Source: Roseiarcus sp963748545
GTDB taxonomy: Bacteria; Pseudomonadota; Alphaproteobacteria; Rhizobiales; Beijerinckiaceae
Length of the DNA: 64,000 nt
NCBI GenBank assembly: GCA_963748545.1
Contig: CAVVJO010000026.1
Span: forward strand, 1-64,000
Direction: 5' to 3'
Shown here: positions 25,397 through 34,195 of the stretch, in pieces
How the letters are laid out: each line of letters opens with the position of its first letter
Numbering within the stretch: position 1 is the stretch's first letter
Program-made: the position numbers and the translations under genes
The notes under the pieces: generated by a model
The model's database searches: none
What the model was told of the DNA's origin: nothing
Seen by the model: the letters and a program-made list of their open reading frames with translations, nothing else

Positions 25397-26237
25397 ATGA
25401 CGCCAGTATTCGACCGCCGCCGCGCTCTCGCTGTCGTCGCGGCGATCGCAGCGGCCTATCTCGCGCTGGCTTATCTCGCCGCGCCGTTCGCGTGGCGCCA
25501 CTACGAGCGGCAGCGAGCCATCGCCGATCTCGGCGCCCGCACCGTCACCGCGCAGGGCATCCCCGGAGACGCGATCAACGTCGGCCTCGAAGGCTCGGAA
25601 GCCGATCTCATGTGCGCGATGGCCGGCGCGGGCTGGTCGCCGGCCGACCCGGTGACGCTCAACTCCTCGATGCGAAATCGCCGGGAGCGTCGTCTTTCAT
25701 CGGCCTTATCGGGACGCGCCGGTCAGCCCGCTGTTCTTCGCAGGGCGCAAGCAGGAATTTGCTTTCGAGCAACTGGTGGGCGGCAGCGCCAGGACGCGGC
25801 ATCACGTCCGCTTCTGGAAGGCGCTCGACGCCGGGGACGACGGCCGGCCGGTTTGGCTCGGCGCGGCCGTTTTCGACGACGGCCTCGAATTGAGCCGCTA
25901 CACCGGCCAGATCACCCACCACACCGCGCCCGACATCGACGCCGAGCGGGATTTTTTAATCAACGACCTCGTCGAGGCGAAGCGGGTCGCCAAGACCTAC
26001 TCGGTGAGCGGGATCGGGCCGACCTTGTTCGGCCGCAACGGCGGCGGCGACCCTTTCTATACCGATGGCGAGATCGCCTTCGCGCAACTGGCGCCGGATT
26101 GCGAGACGCGCGAGACGCCGCCGGAGGCGCAAGCGCCGCCGCCGCGAATCGTGGCGAAGAACGTGGTTTACCGATGGCTCGCGGCGTTGCGGCCGCTCAT
26201 GCCGTGGGCCCACGACGGGGAAAAAGCCGCCCAGTGA
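25397..26237 (+). pseudogene. LssY C-terminal domain protein, one apparent frameshift
   Basis: A membrane-anchored LssY_C-domain protein of about 280 residues. The N-terminus has one membrane segment (ALAVVAAIAAAYLALAYLAA). The LssY_C domain starts QGIPGDAINVGLEGSEADL and, after a shift of frame near 25671 (one extra base), continues EIAGSVVFHRPYRDAPVSPL, then VGGSARTRHHVRFWKALD, GRPVWLGAAVFDDG and DIDAERDFLINDLVEA. Both halves fit one continuous domain, so the gene is probably intact in the organism. LssY_C occurs alone or fused to PAP2 phosphatases; its function is not established. The stop lies within a terminator hairpin. Confidence 0.75.
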
Positions 26238-26248
26238 AGGCGGTTTTT
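26221..26248 (+). terminator. Rho-independent terminator of the LssY_C gene
   Basis: AAAAAGCCGCC, a seven-base loop, then GGCGGTTTTT. The stem includes the stop codon region of the gene. The A-tract on the left means it could also act leftward. Confidence 0.7.
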
Positions 26249-26550
26249 CCGCACGCCTCGGGCGCCGGCGACGCCTTCGCGAGAATCGCAATGCCTAGTT
26301 CCGAAGATCCGAGACCTGGAGGCCATGCGCCTGGGCTCAGGCCGAGGACACCCCGGCGGACGATATCGGGATTGTCAAAACCGGACGCGGGCTGCAATGT
26401 AACACTGTTCCGCGCCGAATGGAGCGTTACGGCAGAGCCGTAACGGGCCGAATTGCGGGACTGGGAGCCTAGGCGGACGGGCGGCGCGGCTATTGGTCTT
26501 GCGCCAACTCGATTTCCGACGGGGGCTGTATTACGGAAGGGAACGCCACG
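26249..26550. other. Intergenic region before the PEPxxWA-CTERM gene
   Basis: About 300 bases with no gene. It contains a perfect inverted repeat CGTTACGGC-AGA-GCCGTAACG at 26425-26445, listed separately, about 105 bases before the next start. Nothing else was recognised. Confidence 0.5.
26425..26445. promoter_or_regulatory. Perfect 9-bp inverted repeat, candidate operator
   Basis: CGTTACGGC and GCCGTAACG separated by AGA, upstream of the PEPxxWA-CTERM gene starting at 26551. There is no T-tract after it, so an operator or processing site is more likely than a terminator. Confidence 0.4.
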
Positions 26551-27255
26551 ATGAACCTTAGGAATTGGAAATCTGCGCCTGTTTTGTTGGTGCTGGCGGC
26601 GGGGCTCGCCGGCCCGGCCAAGGCGTCGGACGTTATGATCACCGTCACCGGCGCCGTCTCAGGGTCACTCGACCTGACCCTCGGCGCCGACCCTTATGCG
26701 GATCCCACCGGAACCACTTTCGGAACCCCTGCGAATTCGACGTCGCTCGGCGGCCCGCCGCCCAACCAGCAGGGCGTTTACGACCCGATGAACGCGCTCG
26801 CGGTGACCGCGGTGTCAGGCACGTTCAACGGCCAGACGGTTACGGGAATCGTCGCGACGAACCCGCAGCCGCACTTCGACCCCGACTATACCATCCCATA
26901 CAGTTTTGGCTGGTATCCCAACCCGGGCGCTGTCAGCTACGACAATCTGTTCTATGCGGGCGCTGCGGCCCCGATCACCTGCGCAGGCGTGCCTGCCGGC
27001 GGCTTCTTCGACGACTACGGCGTGATGTTCACGCTTACCAATGGCGATGTCGTCGACCTCTACAGCAACGGCGGGACGGGGCCGGGCGCGTACGGCGTGG
27101 TCGTCTGGTCGGACGGCGCGGCCGACTATACCAACGGCGGCGGCCTGTCTGTGGCGACACCGGAGCTTTCGACCTGGGCCATGATGGGGCTCGGCTTTGC
27201 GACTCTCGCCGCGTCGGGCGCGCGGCTCCGCAGGCGCGCCGTCGCGCGCGCCTGA
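26551..27255 (+). CDS. PEPxxWA-CTERM sorting domain-containing protein
   Basis: A 234-residue exported protein. The signal peptide (KSAPVLLVLAAGLAGPAKAS, cleavage near residue 26) is followed by a Gly, Thr, Asn and Tyr-rich body without recognised domain. The C-terminus is TPELSTWAMMGLGFATLAA followed by ARLRRR, a PEPxxWA-CTERM tail in which the usual second Pro is Leu (PEL). Such tails are cleaved by an exosortase and the protein is placed in the envelope or matrix. No exosortase is in the window. The start follows a GGAAGGGAA ribosome binding site. Confidence 0.85.
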   Translation: MNLRNWKSAPVLLVLAAGLAGPAKASDVMITVTGAVSGSLDLTLGADPYADPTGTTFGTPANSTSLGGPPPNQQGVYDPMNALAVTAVSGTFNGQTVTGIVATNPQPHFDPDYTIPYSFGWYPNPGAVSYDNLFYAGAAAPITCAGVPAGGFFDDYGVMFTLTNGDVVDLYSNGGTGPGAYGVVVWSDGAADYTNGGGLSVATPELSTWAMMGLGFATLAASGARLRRRAVARA

Positions 27256-27279
27256 ACCCCGGCGGATTGACATCCTTCG

Positions 27280-27303
27280 AACGCCGTCCTTCGGGGCGGC
27301 GTT
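27280..27303 (+). terminator. Hairpin terminator after the PEPxxWA-CTERM gene
   Basis: AACGCCGTCC-TTCG-GGGCGGCGTT, a stem with one mismatch and a stable TTCG loop, starting 25 bases after the stop. The T-tract is short. Confidence 0.55.
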
Positions 27304-27360
27304 TCGTATTACCGCCTGCCTCCGCGCTGGCGCATCCGACCGCGGGCCCCGCGTCCGCCG

Positions 27361-28029
27361 TCACCCGACGACGGCGAGTGCGAAGCCGTCCCAGCCCTTG
27401 GCGCCGACGGTCTGGATGGCTGTCGCCGAAAGCCGCGGCTCCGCTTTCATCAGCTCGAACATTTCGCGCACGCCGACGACGTCCCGATCGCGGGATCTCG
27501 CATCCAGAACCCGTCCGTCCCTCACCACGTTGTCCACGACGATCGTGGTTCCGGGGCGCGACAGGCGGAGAGCCCAGGCGAGGTAGTTGGCGTTGTTCTC
27601 CTTATCGGCGTCGATGAAGACGAAATCGAAGGGTCCGAGTCCCTCGGCTTCGAGCTTGGGCAGGCTGTCCAGCGCGGCGCCCACTCGAATCTCGACCCGG
27701 TCGCTCAGGCCAGCCCGGGAAATGTTCGCCCGCGCGACCGAGGCGTGATGCGCGTTGGCCTCAAGGGTCACGAGCTTGCCGTCGGCGGGCAGGGCGCGCG
27801 CGATCCAGATCGTTGAATAGCCGCCGAGCGCGCCGATCTCGAGCGCCTTCCGCGCGCCCGCGATCCGCGCGAGGAGGTGCAGCATCTTGCCGTGGGTCGG
27901 GGACACTTCGATCGCCGGCAGGCCTGCGGCGTCGGTGTCCGCGAGCGCCCCGACGAGCGCGGCGTCCTGCGCGACGATGGTTTGCGCCAGATAGTCGTCG
28001 ACCGCTCTCCATCGGCTGTCGTTCGCCAT
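27361..28029 (-). CDS. Class I SAM-dependent O-methyltransferase (family 3)
   Basis: A 222-residue O-methyltransferase of the caffeoyl-CoA/catechol type. The SAM-binding core is KALEIGALGGYSTIWIAR, with FVFIDADKENN giving the metal-binding acidic residues and TIVVDNVVRDG following. The start at 28029 (MANDSRWRAVDDYLA) has AGAGGAG just upstream; the longer in-frame extension is unlikely. Substrate unknown; the fold fits catechol-like or nucleotide-linked phenolic acceptors. Confidence 0.9.
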   Translation of the reverse strand: MANDSRWRAVDDYLAQTIVAQDAALVGALADTDAAGLPAIEVSPTHGKMLHLLARIAGARKALEIGALGGYSTIWIARALPADGKLVTLEANAHHASVARANISRAGLSDRVEIRVGAALDSLPKLEAEGLGPFDFVFIDADKENNANYLAWALRLSRPGTTIVVDNVVRDGRVLDARSRDRDVVGVREMFELMKAEPRLSATAIQTVGAKGWDGFALAVVG

Positions 28030-28159
28030 CGGTTGGCTCCTCTGAGGCGGCCCGCGCAGACCCGTCATAGCGGCATGACGAGGTTGGCGCCGCGGGCGAT
28101 GCGCCATCGGCCGTCGGCCTCGCGGCGCTCCGAAGCTGCGATCGAGGAAACGCGGACGT

Positions 28160-29197
28160 TCAGCCGGCGGTTCCGGTCTCCTCTTTCCCCGCCACGCCGG
28201 CCTCGGCGAAAGTCGCCATGCCGTTGTGACAGGCGACCGCGGCCTTGATCACGCCGACCGCGAGCGCCGCCCCAGAACCCTCGCCGAGCCGCATGCCGAG
28301 GTCGAGGATCGGCGTCTTGCCCAACCGGTTCAACGCCGCCCGATGGGCGCGCTCGGCCGAGACGTGGCCAGCAAGGCAATGGTCGAGCGCGGACTTGTCG
28401 AGCGCCTGCAGCACTGCGGCCGCGGCGCATACGACGAAGCCGTCGAGCACCACGGGCGTGCGGCGCACCCTCGCCGCGACGATCGCCCCCGCCATCGCGG
28501 CGATCTCGCGGCCGCCGAGCCGCGCCAGAACTTCGAGGGGATCGTGAAGATGGGCCTTATGAAAGGCGACGGCGGCGCGCACGGCGTCCGCCTTGCGCTT
28601 CAGGCCGTCGTCGTCGACGCCGGTGCCGCGCCCGACCCAGTCCTCCGCTGCGCCCCCGTAGAGCGCATGGAAGATCGCGGCCGCCGCAGTGGTGTTGCCG
28701 ATCCCCATTTCGCCGAGCACGAGCAGGTCGGGCTCGGAAGCGAGCGCCTCCATGCCGAAGGCGAGGGTGCCGGCGCACGTGCGCTCGTCCATCGCCGCCT
28801 CCCGGGTGATGTCCCCGGTCGGATGGTCGAGCGCGAGCTCGTAGACCTTCAGCGAAATGTCGAAGGTCTTGCAGATTTGGTTGATGGCCGCCCCGCCCGA
28901 CGTGAAGTTCGCGACCATCGCGCTCGTGACCGACTGCGGAAAGGGCGAGACGCCCTGGGCGACCACGCCGTGATTGCCGGCGAACACCGCGACCAGCGGA
29001 CTGTTCACGTGCGGCCGCGCGGACCCCTGCCAGCCCGCGAGGAAGGCCGAGATCTCCTCGAGCCGGCCGAGGGAGCCTCCGGGCTTCGTCAACTGCGCCT
29101 CCCGCTCGCGGGCTGCGGCCTCGGACGCCTCGTCTGGGCCGGGCATTTGCGAAAGGAGCGCGCGGATATCGTCGAAGGGGCGGGCGGCGGCGGTCAT
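28160..29197 (-). CDS. cobT: Nicotinate-nucleotide-dimethylbenzimidazole phosphoribosyltransferase
   Basis: A 345-residue CobT that makes alpha-ribazole phosphate for the lower ligand of cobalamin. TKPGGSLGRLEEISAFLAGW is the N-terminal signature. FAGNHGVVAQGVSPFPQSVT and GEMGIGNTTAAAAI are the phosphate and nucleotide-binding loops, and the C-terminal LDLGMRLGEGSGAALAVGVI carries the catalytic glutamate region. No other cobalamin genes and no cobalamin riboswitch are visible upstream. Confidence 0.95.
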   Translation of the reverse strand: MTAAARPFDDIRALLSQMPGPDEASEAAAREREAQLTKPGGSLGRLEEISAFLAGWQGSARPHVNSPLVAVFAGNHGVVAQGVSPFPQSVTSAMVANFTSGGAAINQICKTFDISLKVYELALDHPTGDITREAAMDERTCAGTLAFGMEALASEPDLLVLGEMGIGNTTAAAAIFHALYGGAAEDWVGRGTGVDDDGLKRKADAVRAAVAFHKAHLHDPLEVLARLGGREIAAMAGAIVAARVRRTPVVLDGFVVCAAAAVLQALDKSALDHCLAGHVSAERAHRAALNRLGKTPILDLGMRLGEGSGAALAVGVIKAAVACHNGMATFAEAGVAGKEETGTAG

Positions 29198-29817
29198 GAA
29201 ATCGCTCTTTCGCAGGATTGAAGCGCCCTCCTATAGGCGAAAACGGCAGCGAGGCGAAATGGCGGCGGCTAGCCTCGATGCACGGCGACGGCGACAAGAT
29301 ACAGCCTTGACATTCCGTGAATTGTGCACAACAGAATGGTTATTGCATGTTAACGATAGCCTCGAATAAAATAAGCAGTTCTGTATTTTGAAGCCGGGCG
29401 GATATGCGGGAGGAACTGGATGAGGCAGATCGCCATGGTCAAGCAACCCATCGTTCGGGATAGTCTTAGCAAGTTCGATGCCTCTGGCCTTATTGCCGGA
29501 CGGGCGTCATTTTCTGATCTCGACATAAGGGGCTTAAGAGATACTGCTGGCGGTAAATGTGGGTCAACAAGGATATGCGCAAGACGGTTCATTAGAATCA
29601 AAAAGGCTTGGTCATGGCACATGGACCTTGGACGACGATGTATAGACGATAATGCAAGTAGTGGAACGTTGCCTACTACAATCAGCAAAGATGGACAACA
29701 CTTCAAGGCACGAGGAGAAATGGCAAACGCAATGCGGATATACAGACGTGGGCGACGATTACGGGACTGAGGTCGGCCTTGGTGGCGATCGGTCGGACTC
29801 CGACTGAGTCGCTATCT
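29198..29817. other. AT-rich intergenic island
   Basis: Bases 29290-29760 are much richer in A and T than the rest of the window. They hold a possible small gene at 29420-29770, listed separately, and a competing minus-strand frame (29350-29706) that has no ribosome binding site. No repeats, attachment site or RNA gene were recognised. Confidence 0.5.
29420..29770 (+). CDS. Possible orphan small protein
   Basis: A 116-residue reading frame starting MRQIAMVKQPIVRDSLSK, preceded by GGGAGGAACTGG, an excellent ribosome binding site. It is basic, with clusters of Arg and Lys in the C-terminal half (RIYRRGRRLRD). No family is recognised. Base composition differs sharply from flanking genes, which suggests foreign origin or a non-coding region with a chance frame. 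Low-confidence gene. Confidence 0.3.
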   Translation: MRQIAMVKQPIVRDSLSKFDASGLIAGRASFSDLDIRGLRDTAGGKCGSTRICARRFIRIKKAWSWHMDLGRRCIDDNASSGTLPTTISKDGQHFKARGEMANAMRIYRRGRRLRD

Positions 29818-32800
29818 CTACTCCGCCGCCTCGCGCATGGCGCTGTAGTGGGCGAGCTGGGCGCGTAGCGGAGCGGGCTTCAGCGGCTTGTGAAGAATGA
29901 CAATGTCGTGCAGCGCCGCCTCGTCGCGCGCCTCCGGACTGCGGTCGGCGGTCGCCAGGATCGCGGGAAGCGGGCGGCCAAGCGCCGCGCGCAGCGCCCG
30001 GATCGCCGCGATCCCGTCCTCGCCCTGGTCGAGGTGGTAATCTGCGATAATCAGGTCGGGCGCGCCGAAACTCACGATCGCCTCGAGCGCTTCCGGGAGG
30101 CCGTGGGCGGTGGCGACGACGCAGCCCCAGCGGCCGAGCAGGGTCCGAAGCCCGTCGAGCACGCGCGGCTCGTTGTCGATCGCCAGAACCTTGAGGCCGG
30201 CGAGCGGCTCGCCGGCCGAGGGAAGCGTGGGCGCCCCGGCCTCGGGGATTTGCGCCCCGAGGGTCTTCCCGAGCGGCGCCGTGACCAAGAACACCGAGCC
30301 CGCGCCGGGCTTGGAAGTGAGTCCGACCGGATGGTCGAGAACCTTTCCGAGGCGCTCCACGATCGAAAGGCCAAGGCCCAGGCCTCGCGCCACCCGGGCT
30401 CCCTGATCCAGCCGCTGGAACTCCTCGAACACCGCGCGCTGCCGGTCGGCGGGAATCCCCAGGCCCGTGTCCCAGACTTCGATCCGAAGGGCGTTCTGCG
30501 AGCGCCGGCACCCGACTAGGACCTTGCCTTTCAGCGTGTATTTGACGGCGTTGGAAACGAGATTTTGCAGAAGCCTGCGCATCAGTCGCCGATCGGTCCG
30601 GATCGCAAGCCTCGAGGAGACGAATCGCAGCTCGAGGCCCTTCGAGCGCGCGAGGGGCTTGAACTCGACCTCCAGCATCCGCATGAGGTCGGCGACCGGA
30701 ACGTCGGAGATTTCCGGCCTCGTCGCGCCGGCGTCGAGACGCGAGATGTCGAGCAGCGCGCCCAGAATCTCCTCGACCGCTTCGAGCGACATGTCGACCT
30801 TGCGGGCGAGGTCGGCGCGCTCTTCGCCGCCGATGCGGGACGCGCCCTCGGAGAGCGAGCTGGCGTAAAGCCGCGCCGCGTTGAGGGGCTGAAGGATGTC
30901 GTGGCTCGCGGCGGCGAGAAAGCGCGTCTTGGAGATGTTCGCCTCTTCCGCGGTCGTCTTGGCGCCCGCGAGCTCCGCGTTGAGGCGCTGCAACTCGGCG
31001 GTGCGTTCGTCGACCCGCTTTTCCAAAAGTTCGTTGGCGGCCTCGAGCGCCTCTTCCGTCTGCACGGTTTGGGAGATGTCGGTGTAGGTCGTGACGATGC
31101 CGCCGTCGGGAAGCCGCGCCGAACGGATCTCGATGACGCGATGGGTGGAGAACAGCCGCAGGCGCGTCGGCTGGTCGTCGTAAAGCAGGGACGCCACCCG
31201 CTCGGCGACGAAATCCTCTGTATCGCCGGGACCATAAGCGCCGCGAGCGGCGTTGAACCGGACGATTTCGTCGAGCCCGACGCCGAGACGCAGCAGCGCG
31301 GGCGGCAGATCGAACAGGTCGACGAATTCACGGTTCCACGCCGTCAGCGCGAGGTTCGCGTCGAACACCGTAACGCCCTGGCGGGCGTGGTCGAGCGCAT
31401 GCTGCAGCTGGTCGCGGTTCGATTGGATCGCCGCGGAGGCCTCGTCGATCAGCTTGAGCGCCGACTGTCCCGAGACGGTGCGCGGCCGCAACAACAGCGA
31501 CAGCACCTGGCGTGACGTGGAGGCGCCGATGGCGGGCGAGAGCAAAAACTCCGCATGGCGGATCAGTTGGGCGCTCGCCTCTCGGGTCGGGTCGTAGTCC
31601 TGGCCGCTCTCGCGCAGGAAGGCCGAAAACGCCCGCCGCGCCCGCGCCGCGCCGAGATAGCGCGCGACCGCGGCTTCGAGTTCGCCCGCGGTCGTCGAAG
31701 ATCGCCACAAGCGGAAAGCCTGCGGCTTGCCGCCGACGCCCGCGAAGGCGTTGGCCTGCGTGCGTTCGAGCGCCGTCACGTCGCGCATCAGCGAGAACAC
31801 GACGAAGGCGACGCAGTTGACGGCAAGGGAAATGACGACTCCGCCGACCAGCGCGTTCGGCGCGAACGAGACGAGCGCCGCCGGGCTCAGCCAGCCGATC
31901 GCCAGCGGCCCATGCGCGAGCAAGGCCCCGATCGCCTTTTGCGGTTCGAGCGACGGCAGAAACAGGAGATAGAGCCAGACCAGGGATCCGGCCGTCATGC
32001 CCGCGACCGCGCCCCGCGCCGTGCCGCGGCGCCAGAACAGGCCGCCGAGAAAGGCGGGCGCGATCTGCGCGACCGCGGCAAACGACAGGAGGCCGATCGA
32101 GACGAGCGCCGTTTCGCCGGTCAACCGCTCGTAGAGGAATCCCAACGCCAGGACGCCGACGATCGACAGGCGCCGGACCCACAGCACGAGCGCGCCGATA
32201 TCGCCCTCGGCCACGCGCTCCGAGGCCACGCGCCGCCGCAACAAGATCGGCATGACCAGGTCGTTGGACATGGTGATCGCCAGCGCGAGGCTATCGAGAA
32301 CCACCATCCCGGTCGCAGCCGACAGGCCGCCGATCATGGTCACGAGCGCGACGATGCGCGCGTTGGCGGCGAGCGGGAGCGCGAGCACGGTCAGATCGCG
32401 ATTGAACGCGCCGTCCGGAAAGAGCTTGAGTCCCGCCACCGCGAGCGGCGCGACGAACAGGTTGATCAGCACGAGATAGGCGGGAAAGAGCCACGCGGCG
32501 GTGCGGACGCTGCTCTGATCGTGGTTTTCGACCACGGCGACGTGAAACTGGCGCGGCAACAGGAGGATGGCGAAGGCGGACAGCAGGGTCGTCACGCCCC
32601 ACACCGCCGGGTCGGGGCGAGTCTGGATGACGGCGGCGATATGCGGATTGGACAGGGCCGCCTGGGTCAGGTCGGAAAGGCCGCCGTTCAAGCCCCACAC
32701 GACGAAGACGCCGACCGCAAGAAACGCCGCGAGCTTGACGACCGACTCGACCGCGATGGCGAGAATCAGGCCGTCCTGCCGCTCCTTCGGATTGAGCCGC

Positions 32801-33342
32801 CGGGTGCCGAAGGCCACGGCGAAGGCGGCGAGCACCAGCGCAATGGCGAGGGAGAAAAGAGCAGACGGCGTGTCCGGGGTGAGCCGGGATTCGTCGAGCG
32901 ACGCCACGACGGTCAGCAGCGTGATCGAGACCGCCTTGAGCTGCAGGGCGACGTACGGCGCGGAGCCGACCAGCGCAATCAGCGCCGCGATCGCGGCGAC
33001 CGCTTGCGATTTCCCGTAGCGCGCCGAGACGAAGTCGGCGACGGTCGTCAGGTTCTGAGTGCGCGCGAGGTTGGCGATGCGCCCGACGAACGCGGAGCCG
33101 AGACCAATGACCAGGATCGGGCCGATATAGATCGGCAGAAAGTCGAGACCGTGCGAGGAGGCAAGACCGACCGAGCCGTAATAGGTCCATGACGTACAGT
33201 AGACGGCGAGGCTCAGCGCGTAGACAAGCGCGCGTTTACGGCCGGCAAGAAACCTCCGTCCGCCCCGGTCGCCCCACCACGCAATGAGGAACAGGAACAG
33301 GACGTAGCCGATTGCGGCGATGTAGGCCGTGGCGCCGTTCAT
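29818..33342 (-). CDS. Hybrid sensor histidine kinase with SLC5-like transporter N-terminus and receiver domain
   Basis: A 1,174-residue membrane kinase. Residues 1-520 form a sodium:solute symporter (SLC5-like) domain with about 13 hydrophobic segments (LAVYCTSWTYYGSVGLASSH near 46-64). A PAS domain follows at about 645-760, then a coiled coil (ELLEKRVDERTAELQRLNAE). The HisKA domain has the phospho-acceptor H814 in AAASHDILQPLN. The HATPase domain has N931 and DTGLGIP (958-964). The C-terminal receiver domain has phospho-acceptor D1101 (IADYHLDQGEDG) and K1152. The architecture resembles CbrA-type kinases that couple nutrient uptake to signalling. No response regulator is adjacent. Confidence 0.92.
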   Translation of the reverse strand: MNGATAYIAAIGYVLFLFLIAWWGDRGGRRFLAGRKRALVYALSLAVYCTSWTYYGSVGLASSHGLDFLPIYIGPILVIGLGSAFVGRIANLARTQNLTTVADFVSARYGKSQAVAAIAALIALVGSAPYVALQLKAVSITLLTVVASLDESRLTPDTPSALFSLAIALVLAAFAVAFGTRRLNPKERQDGLILAIAVESVVKLAAFLAVGVFVVWGLNGGLSDLTQAALSNPHIAAVIQTRPDPAVWGVTTLLSAFAILLLPRQFHVAVVENHDQSSVRTAAWLFPAYLVLINLFVAPLAVAGLKLFPDGAFNRDLTVLALPLAANARIVALVTMIGGLSAATGMVVLDSLALAITMSNDLVMPILLRRRVASERVAEGDIGALVLWVRRLSIVGVLALGFLYERLTGETALVSIGLLSFAAVAQIAPAFLGGLFWRRGTARGAVAGMTAGSLVWLYLLFLPSLEPQKAIGALLAHGPLAIGWLSPAALVSFAPNALVGGVVISLAVNCVAFVVFSLMRDVTALERTQANAFAGVGGKPQAFRLWRSSTTAGELEAAVARYLGAARARRAFSAFLRESGQDYDPTREASAQLIRHAEFLLSPAIGASTSRQVLSLLLRPRTVSGQSALKLIDEASAAIQSNRDQLQHALDHARQGVTVFDANLALTAWNREFVDLFDLPPALLRLGVGLDEIVRFNAARGAYGPGDTEDFVAERVASLLYDDQPTRLRLFSTHRVIEIRSARLPDGGIVTTYTDISQTVQTEEALEAANELLEKRVDERTAELQRLNAELAGAKTTAEEANISKTRFLAAASHDILQPLNAARLYASSLSEGASRIGGEERADLARKVDMSLEAVEEILGALLDISRLDAGATRPEISDVPVADLMRMLEVEFKPLARSKGLELRFVSSRLAIRTDRRLMRRLLQNLVSNAVKYTLKGKVLVGCRRSQNALRIEVWDTGLGIPADRQRAVFEEFQRLDQGARVARGLGLGLSIVERLGKVLDHPVGLTSKPGAGSVFLVTAPLGKTLGAQIPEAGAPTLPSAGEPLAGLKVLAIDNEPRVLDGLRTLLGRWGCVVATAHGLPEALEAIVSFGAPDLIIADYHLDQGEDGIAAIRALRAALGRPLPAILATADRSPEARDEAALHDIVILHKPLKPAPLRAQLAHYSAMREAAE

Positions 33343-33498
33343 CGAACCTTGCTCGCGCGCTTCCTCTCCAGACTTTTAGGAGGACGCGGCGCGATTTGGC
33401 AAACTAGAGCGATCGGAGCCGTCGGGCGCGCCCGGCTCCAGCCCGCCGACGGGCTCAACGAGCCCGGCGGCGGGACGTCTGCCGAAGCGCTCAGCCGG

Positions 33499-34104
33499 TC
33501 AAAGCCACGGGCGCGCCGCGGCCGACTTCCGCTCGAAATTCGCGATCGCCGGCGCCTCGACCATGGTCAGGCCGATGTCGTCCAGCCCCTCGACCAGGCT
33601 CTGCTTGCGAGACGGATCGATCTCGAACTTGACGACGCCGCCGTCCGGGCCGCGGATCTCCTGCGCCGGCAGGTCGATGCTGATGACCGCATTGGCGCCG
33701 CGCTCGGCGTCGTCCATCAGCTTGGCGAGGTCCTCGGGAGTGACCCGGATCGGCAGGATGCCGTTCTTGAAGCAGTTGTTGTAGAAGATGTCGGCGAAGT
33801 CGGTGGAAATGACGCAGCGAACGCCGAAATCGAGCAGCGCCCAGGGCGCGTGCTCGCGCGACGAGCCGCAGCCGAAATTGTCGCCGGCCACAAGGATGGT
33901 CGCCTTGCGGTACTGCGGCTTGTTGAGCACGAAGTCGGGATTTTCGGAGCCGTCGTCGCGATAGCGCATTTCCGAGAACAGGCCGGCGCCGAGGCCGGTC
34001 CGCTTGATCGTCTTGAGATACTGCTTCGGAATGATCATGTCCGTGTCGATGTTGTCGATCGGCAACGGAGCGGCCACTCCGGTCAAGGTGGTGAATTTTT
34101 CCAT
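33499..34104 (-). CDS. leuD: 3-isopropylmalate dehydratase small subunit
   Basis: A 201-residue LeuD, which with LeuC isomerises 2- to 3-isopropylmalate in leucine synthesis. PLPIDNIDTDMIIPKQYLK and GDNFGCGSSREHAPWALLDF are the signature swivel-domain motifs. Start chosen at ATG 34104 (MEKFTTLTG), which matches homologues and has GAGG upstream; ATG 34125 would add seven residues. leuC and leuB are not adjacent, which is common in alphaproteobacteria. Confidence 0.95.
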   Translation of the reverse strand: MEKFTTLTGVAAPLPIDNIDTDMIIPKQYLKTIKRTGLGAGLFSEMRYRDDGSENPDFVLNKPQYRKATILVAGDNFGCGSSREHAPWALLDFGVRCVISTDFADIFYNNCFKNGILPIRVTPEDLAKLMDDAERGANAVISIDLPAQEIRGPDGGVVKFEIDPSRKQSLVEGLDDIGLTMVEAPAIANFERKSAAARPWL

Positions 34105-34195
34105 TTCGCCAAACGCCTCGCTCATTCCGGCTTAGGCCGGCGTCGCTCATCCGGCGGCCGCTCTAGCAAATGACGCGCGCCGCGGCAAACCAGGG

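Noticed and set aside
29198..29419. Possible cobalamin riboswitch upstream of cobT
   Set aside because: No B12-box-like segment or conserved core was seen; the region is AT-rich and does not match.
29350..29706. 118-residue minus-strand frame in the AT-rich island
   Set aside because: No ribosome binding site and no recognisable sequence; the opposite frame has a much better start. Neither is certain, but only the plus-strand one was listed.
30582..33192. Several frames of 150-545 residues opposite the hybrid kinase
   Set aside because: Antisense to clear kinase and transporter domains; Arg, Asp and Gly-rich composition with no motifs.
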